Shown in pieces: positions 20,785 to 31,220 of a stretch of 64,000 nucleotides of DNA. Both the position numbers and the translations under genes were made by a program. Each line of letters starts with the position of its first letter. The first letter of the stretch is position 1. Below the pieces are notes generated by a model, which saw only the letters and a list, made by a program, of their open reading frames with translations, was not told where the DNA came from and did not search any database. This DNA is from Pollenia angustigena (taxonomy: Eukaryota; Arthropoda; Insecta; Diptera; Polleniidae), in contig OV884056.1 in the NCBI GenBank assembly GCA_930367215.1, positions 48,422,308 to 48,486,307 of the forward strand, in the 5' to 3' direction.

Positions 20785-22406
20785 CAGTTAGGGACAAAAT
20801 TGTTCACAAATTTAGCGTTATTGGCAAAATAGGCTATAAATTTTTTTTTATTTATAACTATTTAAAATTTTTTAACTATATGAAAAGTAGAACATTTCAA
20901 GAACTCAAAAATAAAAACTTTTCCAAAAAATATATGTTCATAATATTTTACACGGTATCAGTATTGACTTCTGGATGTGAACAATTATGACCCTAGTTAG
21001 AGATTATTGTTGTATTTGGGTCCTACCGTTTGGTATGTTGTCCATTTGCTCTTTTAAGCTGCCTTAATCTTTTTTTCCATTCTTTTACAAGAGTTCTTAG
21101 CAGTTTTGGCTCTTTTTTTTCCAAGCTTAAACGGCAAGCTCGCTAAGCTTATATCCAGTGTTAGGCGGGTTCCTCTGAGCAAAAAAAAAAAGTGGTGTTT
21201 TGGAAAGGACCAAAGGTACTCAAGTGGCTACTACTCTGGCGACTAATTAGGTAAAATTATTTTCGAGTTTTTATTTTTTCAAACTAACTTTTAGGTATTT
21301 CTGAAGTATGCTTAATATTGTTGTCCTGCATAATGATATCACCCTGTCGTGATTCTTAGCCGGATATGGCTTATCTTAGAATCAACGGGTCTTTAATGAT
21401 GATTATGTAGTGCTTGGCACACATTTTACTTCTGAATTAGCGGAGTGGTCGAAGCTGGTTCCCGCGAAAACAATATCATGTCATTTATGAGATCATCAAA
21501 ATTTTAACATTTGGAATTATTTCACTCTTTTACGCTAACACTTTTACGCCAGCCATGTTAACTCCGGTCCGCCTGCCTGCAATCCCATAATTTTTGTCCG
21601 ATCTAAGCATGTTACACGAATTAAATCTTTAAAACTGAATTTTTCTTACTTTTTTTGCAAACTTCAGCCGTTTTCAGCTTTTATTTTTGCTAAAAGATGG
21701 GTTGTCGCTCTTTATTCTAGCTACTAACCTTCTAGAACTTAAGCAACTTCGTATGATTTTAGCGCTTACATCTAAATTGTACTCTATGCTCAGTTTTTGC
21801 CGTACCTTAATAGCTATACTGACAACACCAGTAACAATAAGTCGCTTTGATTCGCGAAAATCATTTGGCTAAAGTTTTTTTTGGGTGACCAGCTTTGTTG
21901 CTTTTGGTATCCAAACTACACTTTTTTTTATTTAACATTCAAATCTCTCTGAATTGTTGTATTTTGTGTGATCTTGCGATGTGAGACTTCTTTTTATAAA
22001 TTTTTCACAATGCTTTGTTTTAAAATTGCCGCTTCTGACTTACAGTTCTTGAAGAAACTAGGCAAAATTTAACTGCTCGAATTTTTTTCAAATTTTAAAA
22101 ATATTTAATATTAATGAATTAATTGACTCACTTTAAAAGCAAATCCCACAGATTAAACTTGAAATTTTGTTGGAATTTTTATGACAGATTCACACAGGGT
22201 CAATATTGTTCACACATATGGTTTGGATGTTAGCTTAGTATTAATATAAAAACAAACGGTACTTTTGAAAATAAGTTTACATAGTATTATTTTAAAATGT
22301 AGAAACCCATACAATAGTTTTTGAAAGTTTCCAAGTTGAAACTTTAATAGTTTTCATGAGAAACATAAATGTTTTATAATTTCGTGAACAATTTTGTCCC
22401 TAACTG
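20785..22406 (-). pseudogene. Decayed Tc1-type transposon, 1622 bp
   Basis: The ends CAGTTAGGGACAAAATTGTT and AACAATTTTGTCCCTAACTG are perfect inverted repeats, flanked by TA (20783-20784 and 22407-22408). About 1.6 kb is the normal length of a full Tc1 element. On the minus strand, broken frames still give MQDNNIKHTSE, which is the second catalytic-Asp motif of Tc1 transposases (FQQDNDPKHTS in the family). Upstream lie RSDKNYG...GRRTGVNMAG and a WGCFS..GTS-like block; downstream are the worn third-Asp region and a KKKEPKLLRTLVKEWKK C-terminal region. Many stops and frameshifts make it inactive. Confidence 0.85.
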
Positions 22407-22426
22407 TATATACATATACAGAGAAG

Positions 22427-22429
<3 letters not shown>

Positions 22430-22494
<65 letters not shown>
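22430..22494. repeat. (AT)n microsatellite
   Basis: About 32 uninterrupted AT units lie directly beside the target duplication of the hAT copy that starts at 22503. Such tracts can form cruciforms and vary greatly in length. Confidence 0.95.
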
Positions 22495-22499
<5 letters not shown>

Positions 22500-22502
22500 G
22501 AA

Positions 22503-23459
22503 CAGTGTTACCACCAGCAAGATTCAAAATTACACTTGAGATGAAGCAAAATTACCCGATTTAAATGAAATTGCACCTGATATAAAATTTAAGTTTTATT
22601 TAATAAAAATACATTTACAAAGAAGCAAAAACACAACAAACTCATTAAAACAAGATCAATATTAGTCAAACTGTTAATTTTATTTAAATTAACAAAAAAT
22701 AAATTTAAAGACTTAAAAAAATTAATAAAACATAGGGCCATTTCACAGAGTACAATTCCGTTCAGAATGATTCCGTTCGGAATTGAAGAAAACATATTTG
22801 TTTGTTGATGGAAAGTGTATTCTAATAGTTTTATGGCCTTTCAGATACAGACAACTCCCATACCGTTCATGAAAACAAAAATGGTTTCATGCCGAAACAT
22901 TTGTTCGTCATTTTCTGAAGCACCAAAATACGGAATGAATTCCGTTTCCGAACGGAATTGTACTCTGTGACATGGCTGATAAAATAAAACTGCTAAAATA
23001 ATGAGTTTAACTTCCACATTTGGTTAATATATCTTGGGAAGGTTTAAAATGTTCCTTGTCATTGCTTTATCATGGATGCTTTTTAGCCCCATAGAGCTTA
23101 CGAAAGGTTAGCTGTCAAACGAACTGTCATACTGTTTTCAATTTTTGATCAGGCATATCATCATGAATAGATTCATGCTTGAACAACGCACCAAATTATC
23201 CAAATATACTTTGAAAATTAGTCATCGATTTTCGCAACTTAAAGTTGACTTTATGACTTAAATGACGGAACTTTTTTTTTACAAATGAAGGCGATGTGTG
23301 CGATGTGACACTTATTCGAATCTTGATTTTATTTGGGCATCTGAAGTAAAAATTTAAAATTATACCTTAATGACACCTAAAAAGAAATTACCCACGCTCT
23401 ACCCACGACCGTAAAAATTATACCAAATTCGGGTTATTACCCACAAAGTGGCAACACTG
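22503..23459 (+). mobile_element. hAT-type element, copy A, 957 bp
   Basis: The ends are CAGTGTTACCACC and GTGGCAACACTG, inverted with one mismatch. The exact 8 bp GTTGTGAA flanks both sides (22495-22502 and 23460-23467). CAGTG termini and 8 bp duplications identify the hAT superfamily. Subterminal blocks AAATTACCCGATTTAAATGA and AATTCGGGTTATTACCCAC carry a repeated TTACCC motif. There is no transposase. Copy B (24818-26687) is the same family in inverse orientation and allows filled/empty-site comparison. A TA-target MITE (22735-22979) is nested in copy A only. Confidence 0.9.
22735..22979. mobile_element. 245 bp TA-target MITE nested in hAT copy A
   Basis: TCACAGAGTACAATTCCGTT at 22743 and AACGGAATTGTACTCTGTGA ending at 22970 are perfect inverted repeats. 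They extend outward through GCCAT/ATGGC. In hAT copy B the corresponding place reads straight through (ACACATAAAATAAAACTCC), while copy A has the element between two TA dinucleotides (22733-22734 and 22980-22981). The interior contains further ATTCCGTT/AACGGAAT repeats. Tc1/mariner-type by target site. Confidence 0.85.
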
Positions 23460-23516
23460 GTTGTGAACATAAAATTAAACTTTGTGTCTCATACGTAAAA
23501 TGAGGCTAAAAACTTA

Positions 23517-23614
23517 CCCCCGTATTCATAGGATTCATAGGGAAGGATAATTTTTATAGTAAATTTGTTCTTTAAACATTTATTAAATTTAAAATTTTTT
23601 TATGAATACAGGCA
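23517..23614. mobile_element. 98 bp Harbinger-type MITE, copy 1
   Basis: It starts CCCCCGTATTCATA, ends TATGAATACAGGCA, and is flanked by TTA on both sides (23514-23516 and 23615-23617). A second copy at 40084-40199 has the same ends and a TAA duplication. Three-base TWA duplications point to the PIF/Harbinger superfamily. Non-coding. Confidence 0.7.
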
Positions 23615-23617
23615 TTA

Positions 23618-24630
23618 ATCTTTAAAAGCTGAGTTAAAAAAGTATTTGGTTTTTTAGGTTTGTTTGAATATTTTCTGAAACATGGTAATGGAATGTGGAT
23701 AAAATTGGCCGTAAAACTAATAAAATTGTTGATTAATCTATTATAAATGATTTTGATCAAGGAAAGTGGGGATAAGTCCAGTATTTAAAAGTTCAAATAA
23801 TCAAATTACTGATTAATCAAACTACTAAATAATCATAAAATTGATTAATCAATATCGTACATCTTTTTTTCTGACAGACAATTAAATATGTACATGAATA
23901 TTAGTAATTTCTATTTAATACACTTTATTTGATAAAACTTTGAAAAATTTTCTTTTGATTTGTTAAAAAAAGTTGATTAATCGATTTACTAACTAATCGA
24001 CATATAGACTAATCATACATTTGATTCAATGATAAACACCACTTGCCTATTAATCCTTCTTAATTTTTATATTTATTTAGAACAAAATATCTTATGTGGC
24101 AGAAACTTAAATATATGGTTTTCAATATACTGATATATACTGATAATATCTGACTCTATTAAATTTGACTACGTTCTTCTTTATTTGTTGTATATATATA
24201 TATATTTTTTTTTTTAAATATATATTTAGCCACAAATATTTATTCGCTTATAAAATATGATTATAATAAATGACCTCCAGTCAACACAAAACCCTTATTT
24301 ATTCACACTCTTTATCTTACGGGTTTGTTGCTTTAAAGGAGTTGTTTGATTTAGAACATTTATACAAAATAAATTCACTGGTGTTATTTAATACCACCTC
24401 TAACCAAATACGCAAAAAATACTAATCAATAAAATTATTAAAAGAAGGTAGTAAAAGTAAATAGTCGAGGCATTTATAACAATTAATCCGTGTGGCAGTG
24501 AAAGAGCGCTTTTAACCCTGGAAAAATAATCTGCGTAAATTTTACGCATGCATTTTCGAAATATTGTTATTTCTTTTTAATTGGCATATTTAAACATATT
24601 TTAAATTTTGGTATTTTTAATTAATATTAA
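23618..24630. other. Unassigned very A+T-rich sequence
   Basis: A cluster of TTGATTAATC-like motifs (GATTAATCAA, ACTAATCG and variants) fills about 23770-24030 in both orientations. A (TA)n tract with T-run follows at about 24190-24215, and the palindrome TGCGTAAATTTTACGCA sits at about 24532. No gene recognised. Confidence 0.5.
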
Positions 24631-24809
24631 CTAGCTGTTTGGTTCCGGCGCTGCTCGGGATTTTCTAAATAAAAAAAAAAAAAATGAAATACTGGAGAAT
24701 TTTGTTAACAACTTGACCCCAGCGCTGTCTACCATCAATAAAAAAATATCACGATAACAGCGCCACCTATCGGAAGTTTTGTTTAATAAACCATCAGTGA
24801 AAGTAGAGC
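24631..24809 (-). mobile_element. Helitron-like 3' end fragment
   Basis: Read on the minus strand it ends CGAGCAGCGCCGGAACCAAA followed by CAGCTAGT, the CTAG-T end of insect Helitrons preceded by a G+C-rich hairpin region. Only about 180 bp is present, up to the target duplication of hAT copy B. It belongs to a different subfamily from the copies at 7036 and 19813. Confidence 0.5.
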
Positions 24810-24817
24810 TTTCCAAC

Positions 24818-26687
24818 CAGTGTTGCCACTTTGTGGGTAATTACCCGAATTTGGTATAATTTTTACTGTCGTGGGTAGAGCGTGGGTAATTTCTCTTAGG
24901 TGTAATTCAGGTTTTATTTGAAATTCTTACTTGAGATACCCAAAATCAAGATTCGATTTCAGTGATGACATTTATTTCTTTTTAAATATTGTTGATAAAA
25001 AATGCACAGTCTTCTGAACTAAAGTCTCGGGTACATGAAATTCACGTTGTTTCAACTTGAAATAACTTTCATTCAACGTGATTCCGATTGTTATTTCAAT
25101 ATAAATTACATTTTGCTCTAACTTTACTGCAATGTTAAATTAACATGAATTATAGTTATTTCAAAAGAAAAAAATGTTGTTCGCGGTTATTGTAAAATCA
25201 GTTAAATCAACTTTGTTTTCTACGTTTTTAACTTGATTTTTTTCTGTGTGAAACAGCTGTAAAACTGAATTACGAAAGGGACAGTTGTACAAAACCTTGC
25301 AGGCATTTAATTTACTAAATATGGTATAAAGGGTATTTTTTAAGACCATGCACCTTAAAATTATAGAAAACACAAAACAAATTAATTTTAATTGCAAATT
25401 TATACACGGCGCTACCATTTGAAACCAAATAGGCATCACCGCGCCGTCCTTGGCGAAACGCATCGCAGACGTTCAATTTTGTTCCTCTTTTTCGAGCATT
25501 GCTGGCTGCATGTCACGAATAAATTAACAATGTTGACTTCCAATATGTCAATTGTTGCTGGCTTATAAGCATAAGCCAGTGTCTTCACATGCCTACGGAA
25601 AACCATCAAGAGGTGTCACATCGTACGGCCTAGACTTCAAGACAGATTATTTTCTCTAATTCAACACATCGCCTTCATTTGTGAAAAAATTGCGTCATTT
25701 AAATCATAAAGTCGCCTGTTGCGAAAATCAATATTGCTGATTTTCAAAGATAATTTGTATTATTTGGTGGCGCTATTCAAGCATAAATTTATCTATCCAT
25801 GATGATATGCCTGATCAAAAAGTGAGAGCAGTATAACAGTTTGCTTGGCAGCTAACCTTTCGTAAGCTCTTTCGGGCTTAAAAAACACCCTTTTTTTAAG
25901 GAATGGCAATGAGCATTTTAAACCTACCTAGAATTTTTGCAACCAAATGTGGAAGTTAAACTCATTATCTTAGGAGTTTTATTTTATGTGTTATTAATTG
26001 TTTTTAAGTCTTTAATATTATTTATTTTAATGTTAATTTATTATAAACTATCTAGCCGCCCCAGCTTCGCTCGGTAGCTGACTACTAATGATCGATGGAG
26101 CCGTTTTCTGATTTTAGATAAATCGAAAAAAGTGGGCGGGGCAAGATTTTCTTCCGTATAAACCTAAGTTGGACCATGGCGATCGTGTTAAAGAAAAAAT
26201 CGTCCAAATCGGCGAAATAAATAAAAAAAGTGGTCGTTAAAGTAGGCGTTGTAAATTTTTCTTTCGATTAAAACTTAAAATGGATTTATCCGAACATTTG
26301 AAAAAAAAATTAGTCAAATCGATGGAGCCGTTTTCTTATTTTAGTCTAATCGAAAAACGTGGGCGTAATAGAGGCCGGGGCTAAAATTTCCGTAAAAACA
26401 TAACCTGGACCATGGCGATTATTTTAAAGAAAAAATTTTCCAAATCGGTCAAGCCGTTCTCAAGTTATGCGATCAGCAACAGCCAACATTTCATTTTTAT
26501 TATATAGATAATAATAAGAATGTTTACAGTTTGACTAACATTGATCTTCTTTCAATGAGTTTGTTGTGTTTTTGCTTATTTGTAAATTAAATAAAACTTC
26601 AGTTTTATATCAGGTGTGATTTCATTTAAATCGGGTAATTTTGCTTCATCTCAAGTGTGATTTTGAATTTTGCAGGTGGTAACACTG
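24818..26687 (-). mobile_element. hAT-type element, copy B, 1870 bp
   Basis: CAGTGTTGCCAC at the left and GTGGTAACACTG at the right are inverted ends, flanked by the exact 8 bp TTTCCAAC (24810-24817 and 26688-26695). Both outer regions match copy A in reverse: ACTTTGTGGGTAATTACCC, CATGATGATATGCCTGATCA and ATCGGGTAATTTTGCTTCAT are shared. Copy B carries about 0.65 kb (roughly 24960-25640) that copy A lacks and a nested Helitron (26052-26508). The minus-strand frame at 25161-25463 falls in the copy-B-only part; I see no DDE or BED motif in it. Confidence 0.9.
26052..26508 (-). mobile_element. Helitron nested in hAT copy B, 457 bp
   Basis: On the minus strand it begins TCTATATAATAAAAATGAAA and ends GCTGGGGCGGCTAG. 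It fits the TC...CTAG structure of Helitrons and has no target duplication. The interior repeats GACCATGGCGAT, AAATCGATGGAGCCGTTTTC and GGCGGGGC motifs also found in the Helitron at 47180-48000 in the opposite orientation. Copy A of the hAT family lacks the insert at the corresponding place. Confidence 0.8.
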
Positions 26688-26695
26688 TTTCCAAC

Positions 26696-27136
26696 GCATG
26701 TACTCGTTTGAAAATCGGTTAAGTGGTTCTCATTAAAAAATGTTTTTTTAATTAAAATTCGTATAATTAAAATAAATTATTGTGTTGAAAATAAGAATAG
26801 ATGGGAAAAAAGTAAATAACTTATTGGTGAATACCCGGTAAAATTGGTAAAAAGTTGGGTAAAAACTTTGTTTTAGAACATTTAACAAACGAACGAACAC
26901 AATAACGACGTAGTCTTTAAAAAGATTTCCTCCAAGTTGTGCTGAAAAAGTTCAACAAGAAAAAGCAAGACAAAAAAATGAAAAACAGAAAAACGTTCTT
27001 TGGACTTCAGAAAGAATTCTTGACAAAAAGTACGAAAAAAACAGAAGTAAAGAAGAACATGTAAATCAATTGAAACAGATAATCATTCAAAGCAAATTTC
27101 GATCTTTGTTTGTTTGTTTAAAGATTGATGTTTGAC
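26696..27136. other. Unassigned sequence
   Basis: A lysine-rich A+G stretch (GAAAAAGCAAGACAAAAAAATG, about 26955) gives short frames but no recognisable protein. No element ends were seen. Confidence 0.4.
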
Positions 27137-27407
27137 TTTTGACTGCCAGCAGCCGTCAATGGCTGTGAGTGTTAAACGGCAAAACTCTCTGAAGAGATTG
27201 AGTGGTTGCAATCGAAACATGTCTGTGAAAGCCTGGGTTCAATTCCCGCAGCAGTCAAGAATGAAAAATTATCAATATTTTTTTTTTTTAATTTCATGTT
27301 GTAAATTTCCTTTCTTCATAAAAATAATTTAGTGAAAATTAAATTTGATGAACTTTAGCCTTATTAACATGTCGAAATTTGGATTAACACCATAAACAGT
27401 TCAGCAA
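27137..27407 (+). mobile_element. tRNA-derived SINE, copy 1
   Basis: A box-A-like TGGCTGTGAGTGTTAA at 27160 and a box B, GGTTCAATTCC at 27236-27246, give an internal RNA polymerase III promoter. The two boxes are farther apart (about 65 bp) than in a tRNA, so the head carries an insertion or is composite. The tail (GCAGTCAAGAATGAAAAATT, AAATTTCCTTTCTTCATAAA, TTTAGCCTTATTAACAT, ACCATAAACAGTTCAGC) is shared with 62013-62188, which proves a dispersed family. The frame at 27132-27332 is incidental. Confidence 0.7.
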
Positions 27408-28640
27408 AATAACCACTATACTAATGATTTTCGACATATGGGCATTTCCGTCAAAAGGTCCACCGTGACCGAAAATTTAAAAGTTATTAAAAGCTGATTA
27501 TATTACGATATTGTTACAGAGAAATATTTAGATTTTACATTTTTTTTGTATAAATTTACCAATAAATTTTTTCACTTAGATGAACAATCGGACTGCAAAG
27601 TTGTGCAAATGTAATTTCTTATATGTAAGAATGTTTTATTGTATGTTTTCTTTAATATTTATCTTTCTTAAAAGAGGTGATATTTGACAAAAATTATTCC
27701 AAAAAAAATTTCTTACATGGTCTGTAATCTAAGGAAGAGTTCAAAGAAAAGTATGTTATTCGGATTAACGGTAAACTTTTATGTTGTTTCAATCATTATT
27801 CAGTTAAATTATTATGGAAAAAATTTCACGTTCGAAATGTCCCGTATCGACCCAGATTTTGGCTTAAAAAAAAGAAAATACAGAAGATTTTATAATCAAG
27901 CCGAGACATTTTAATGTTACATTGCTACGTTAAATTCTGAAAGTAATTTGACTAAAAAATTGTGCCAGGTTTCGCTGAATTGCGCCTTTTTATACATGGC
28001 CACAAAAACTACTTCTGTTTTTTTTCACGTTCGAACCGCTACTTCTTTTGCCATTATCTTTCACCTAGAATCGCGCCCTCCATAAACTTTAGCACAGAAA
28101 ACAGTGCGTTTTCAGTGCTATAATTAAAGGGCTTAGAGAACGTAAAAATAGTTTTTGTTTAAAATGTTATTGCATTTTTGATGCGTACGACTGTCACGTT
28201 CAACACTTTGGAATTTCCCATATTCATCAGCCATTGGCTGAGTGCTCCTTCGGAAGACTATTCCTTGCACTTATTCTCAGCGTTTCTTCCACTTCTTTAT
28301 TTCTCTTTGGCCAAAAAACTGTTTCTTTTACTTCTGATTCATTAAATGTGAACAACCGCTGTCAAACCAACTCAAAAAGCGAAAAGTTGCATACAAATAT
28401 TCGTTTTTTGTTTGACAGTTTTTGGTTCCGACTGCATTTTTTAAACCCTGCTTATTCTACCATGGTTTAAGTCTAATTGAATAAGCTTTTGAATATTTAA
28501 CAGCATACGGTTTATTAACCTATTAAAGACTGACCCCCGATTTCGTGGTTCGAATTTGATGAAATTTCACACATTTCATATTATGGCCATTTATATTCAC
28601 TGCGTTTTTTTTTTATTTTTACCTGTCAAACCTTGGCCCC
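27408..28640. other. Unassigned sequence
   Basis: No element ends or known motifs. The plus frame at 28234-28470 starts with a hydrophobic run, but it lacks supporting codon bias, splice context or a recognisable domain, so I do not call it a gene. Base composition between 27980 and 28450 is closer to coding-like than elsewhere in this part of the window. Confidence 0.4.
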
Positions 28641-28854
28641 TAGACCATGGGTATTTTTCTACCCACTTCGCTATTAAGGAGTTCTAAAACACAAGCTTTT
28701 TAGAAAACAAAAAAATTAAAAAACTCAGTTATTGCATGCATTGATGTGAGTTTTGTGTGCTTATTTCACTATGTACGTAGGATCTATCCCAGCAGGAAAA
28801 GGAAAAAGTACGGATGCCTTTTAGAAGGCCTTTCTATTCCTTCTTTTGGATGTA

Positions 28855-29660
28855 AAGGGTGGTTAAATTTTAGGGGCCGATGTTGGTTTTTGAATAAAAC
28901 ACAAATTATTTGGGAAATTATTATCATTTCTTTTTATTACGATAAGATTGGTATGGTTCAAATATGTATGGAACAAAATATCAGCCAAACGGCACACCAT
29001 CATCCGATGGTCTTAATTTTAGGTTTTATGCCTTTAATGTGCCGAATTATCTCATCCTTTAGCTGTTGAATTGTTGCTGGCTTATCGGCGTACACCTTTT
29101 CTTTCAAATAACCGTAAAGATAGAAGTGCAACGGTGTCAAATCACATGATCTTGGCCGCCAATTGACATCGCCACCAAGTGAGATAACACAGCCATTGAA
29201 TTTGTCGCGCAAAAGAGCCATTGTTGCGTTAGCCGTGTGGCAAGTGAAACCACATATCGTATACATCTATATCTTCCAATTTGTGCCATAAAGAGTTCGT
29301 TATCATCTTACGATAGCAACCACCATTCACAGTAACTGCCTGACCGGCCTTATTTTGGAAAAAATACGGCCCGATGATGCCGCCAGCCAATAAACCGCAC
29401 CAAACAGTCACTATTTGTGGGTGCATTGGTTTTTCGACAATCAATCTTGAGTTATCATTTGCCCAAATGCGGCAATTCTGCTTATTGGCGAATCCACTGA
29501 GGTGAAAATGTGTCTCATGAAAATGTGTCTCGCCCACTTTCCATTCTCATATCTTTTTACACAAGTTGTCACTGTTCTCTCTTCTTTCACAGTTGCATAA
29601 GAATAGTAACGGAATAAAAAAAAAATAATACTTGTGCTTTTGCTTGTGCGAAAAAACAAA
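28855..29660 (-). pseudogene. mariner-type transposase pseudogene
   Basis: The left edge carries the terminal repeat AAGGGTGGTTAAATTTTAGG, shared with the copy at 38373-39237. On the minus strand, broken frames give THFHLSGFANKQNCRIWAND, then VEKPMHPQIVTVWCG, GGIIGPYFFQNKAGQAVTVNG, then PRSCDLTPLHFYLYGYLKEK and a KPATIQQLKDEIIRHIKGI C-terminal region. The stretch that should read WFQQDGATCHTA has lost about 14 bp at roughly 29245. The second catalytic Asp is therefore gone and the frame shifts. The N-terminal DNA-binding domain is not recognisable. Same IS630-Tc1-mariner group as 38373 and 49737. Confidence 0.85.
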
Positions 29661-30024
29661 ACAACAAATGTTACTCCTTCTCTTTTCTGTTGTCATAGAA
29701 GGGAATGTTGAATGTATATCTTATATTTTATACGAAAGAGCCGAGGCCTTCTTACTAGTGCTTTGGATGCTGGTATAGTGTATGCCTGGAAATTATACTG
29801 CATGCTAAGAAAAGCTAAAGGATCTTCAATCATGAGTCAATTTTATATGTGTGAGCTTTGTTGAAGCATTAGTAACAATTATAATAGTGTTCGTGTAAGA
29901 GAAACAGTTGTCACAATTGCACAAGAAATGGCAAAGCGCATGGATAACCATGACCACATGAAGCAAAACTGAGTTTGGTTGTACAAAATGCAAATTTAAG
30001 TTACACCCAAAGACTTGTTTTGCA

Positions 30025-30514
30025 CACACGTAAAGAAAAAACATGTTTAAATATGATCACCTCCAAGCAAACTATTTAAAAAAAAAAATATTAAACATAT
30101 TACGGTTAATATAACCATATTATTGTCACCTACAACCATATTATGGTTGAATTAGTTCTCCATCAAGAAGCCAGAACCATATTATGGTTGCCTTTAAACA
30201 TGATATGGTAAAATATGGCAATAACTTGTTTTAAAATTTACAATAGTATTTTCCTCTTTTCCAAGATCAACATGCTATGGTTGAAAACCAACCATGCTAT
30301 TATAATTGTTAAACATGTTTTAGTTATTTTTGACTATAACATGTTCGTAGACAACCATAATATGGTTGTGACTTCTTGATGGATGACTAATTTAACCATA
30401 ATATGGTTGTCGGTAACAATAATATTGTAAAATGAATCATAATATGTTAAAAATTTTCATTAAAAATAGTCTTGTTGGAGGTGATTATATTTAAACATGT
30501 TTTTTCTCTGGGTG
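30025..30514. mobile_element. Foldback element, copy 1, with AACCATAATATGGTT motifs
   Basis: The left end ACACGTAAAGAAAAAACATG and the right end CATGTTTTTTCTCTGGGTG are inverted repeats that extend inward through TTTAAATATGATCACCTCCA. The interior is filled with about ten copies of the self-complementary motif AACCATAATATGGTT and worn versions of it, plus GGCTTCTTGATGG and its reverse. No coding capacity. Copy 2 at 53378-54190 has the same order of blocks and a LINE insertion. Confidence 0.85.
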
Positions 30515-30967
30515 CAGTTTCATGCTGGTGTGCCAAGAAACATTAAAAATATAAAATTATATCAATAATTTACCACAGTTGCGATATTTATTTCTTTATT
30601 TTTTACTTATAAATAGTTCATTTTACATAAAACAACGCATTTTTGCTTGCCAAAAACTTTGAAAAAAATATGCGTTTTGAACCCTCTGACAGCGAAGTGG
30701 GTATTTAAATACCCATGTCATTGAATCAAACCTGTAGTCAACGTTATTGGCCCAATTTAGCTAATATTTTCACCAAGAGCGTTTTCCGATTTTCTACTAT
30801 CCCAATTTGCCAGAGCCGTTGTCGTTCACTTTTTCCAAATATTAAAACTTGCTAACTTTTAAGCCGCTAACTTACCCAATAAAAGGGGGCCAAATTTAAC
30901 ATGAAAAATTTTTTTAAGAAGTCCTATCCTTTCTTTATCTTTCTGTAAAAACCAATTTCCAATACCT

Positions 30968-31185
30968 CGAGCAAAATCGATCGAAATTTTTTATTTTGGT
31001 ATTATGACTCTCGAAATTGAATGAAATGTATCGTAATTTGAGATCATAGCATTCGATATCGAGTAACCAAAGCCATTACAACTCTCTAGTTTTCATTCGA
31101 TACGTCAGTGTTTATCGAATGCAGAAAAATACGATAGTTTACTCGATACAATAGCTTCCTCGATATCGAATGCGGTATTTAGGCC
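30968..31185. mobile_element. MITE of the ATTCGATATCGA family, copy 1
   Basis: The right end CGATATCGAATGCGGTATTT followed by AGGCCCC matches the end of the better copy at 33151-33378; the left end has worn away. Between the ends lie the same blocks in the same order (ATTTTGGTATTATGACTCTC, AATGAAATGTAT, TTTTCATTCGATACGTCAGTG). CGATA/TATCG motifs are scattered throughout. Confidence 0.75.
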
Positions 31186-31220
31186 CCAGAATTTTTTTAC
31201 GAAGGCTCTGTTGACGTTAA

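Larger units (their letters stand above)
28640..30735. mobile_element. Possible large element bounded by a 25 bp inverted repeat
   Basis: CATGGGTATTTTTCTACCCA followed by CTTCGCT at 28653-28679 is matched in reverse by AGCGAAGTGGGTATTTAAAT followed by ACCCATG at about 30692-30718. Outside each, similar GTCAAACC/GGTTTGA-type phrases lie at different distances. Between them are a broken mariner (28855-29660) and a foldback element (30025-30514). The pair may bound one older transposon that collected inserts, or be two solitary inverted copies. Confidence 0.4.

Noticed and set aside
28234..28470. 78-codon plus-strand frame with a hydrophobic start
   Set aside because: No recognisable domain, no splice or promoter context, and no codon-level evidence; frames of this length arise by chance here.
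30025..30514. LTR retrotransposon relic
   Set aside because: The end repeats are inverted, not direct, and the interior is palindromic motifs without gag or pol.
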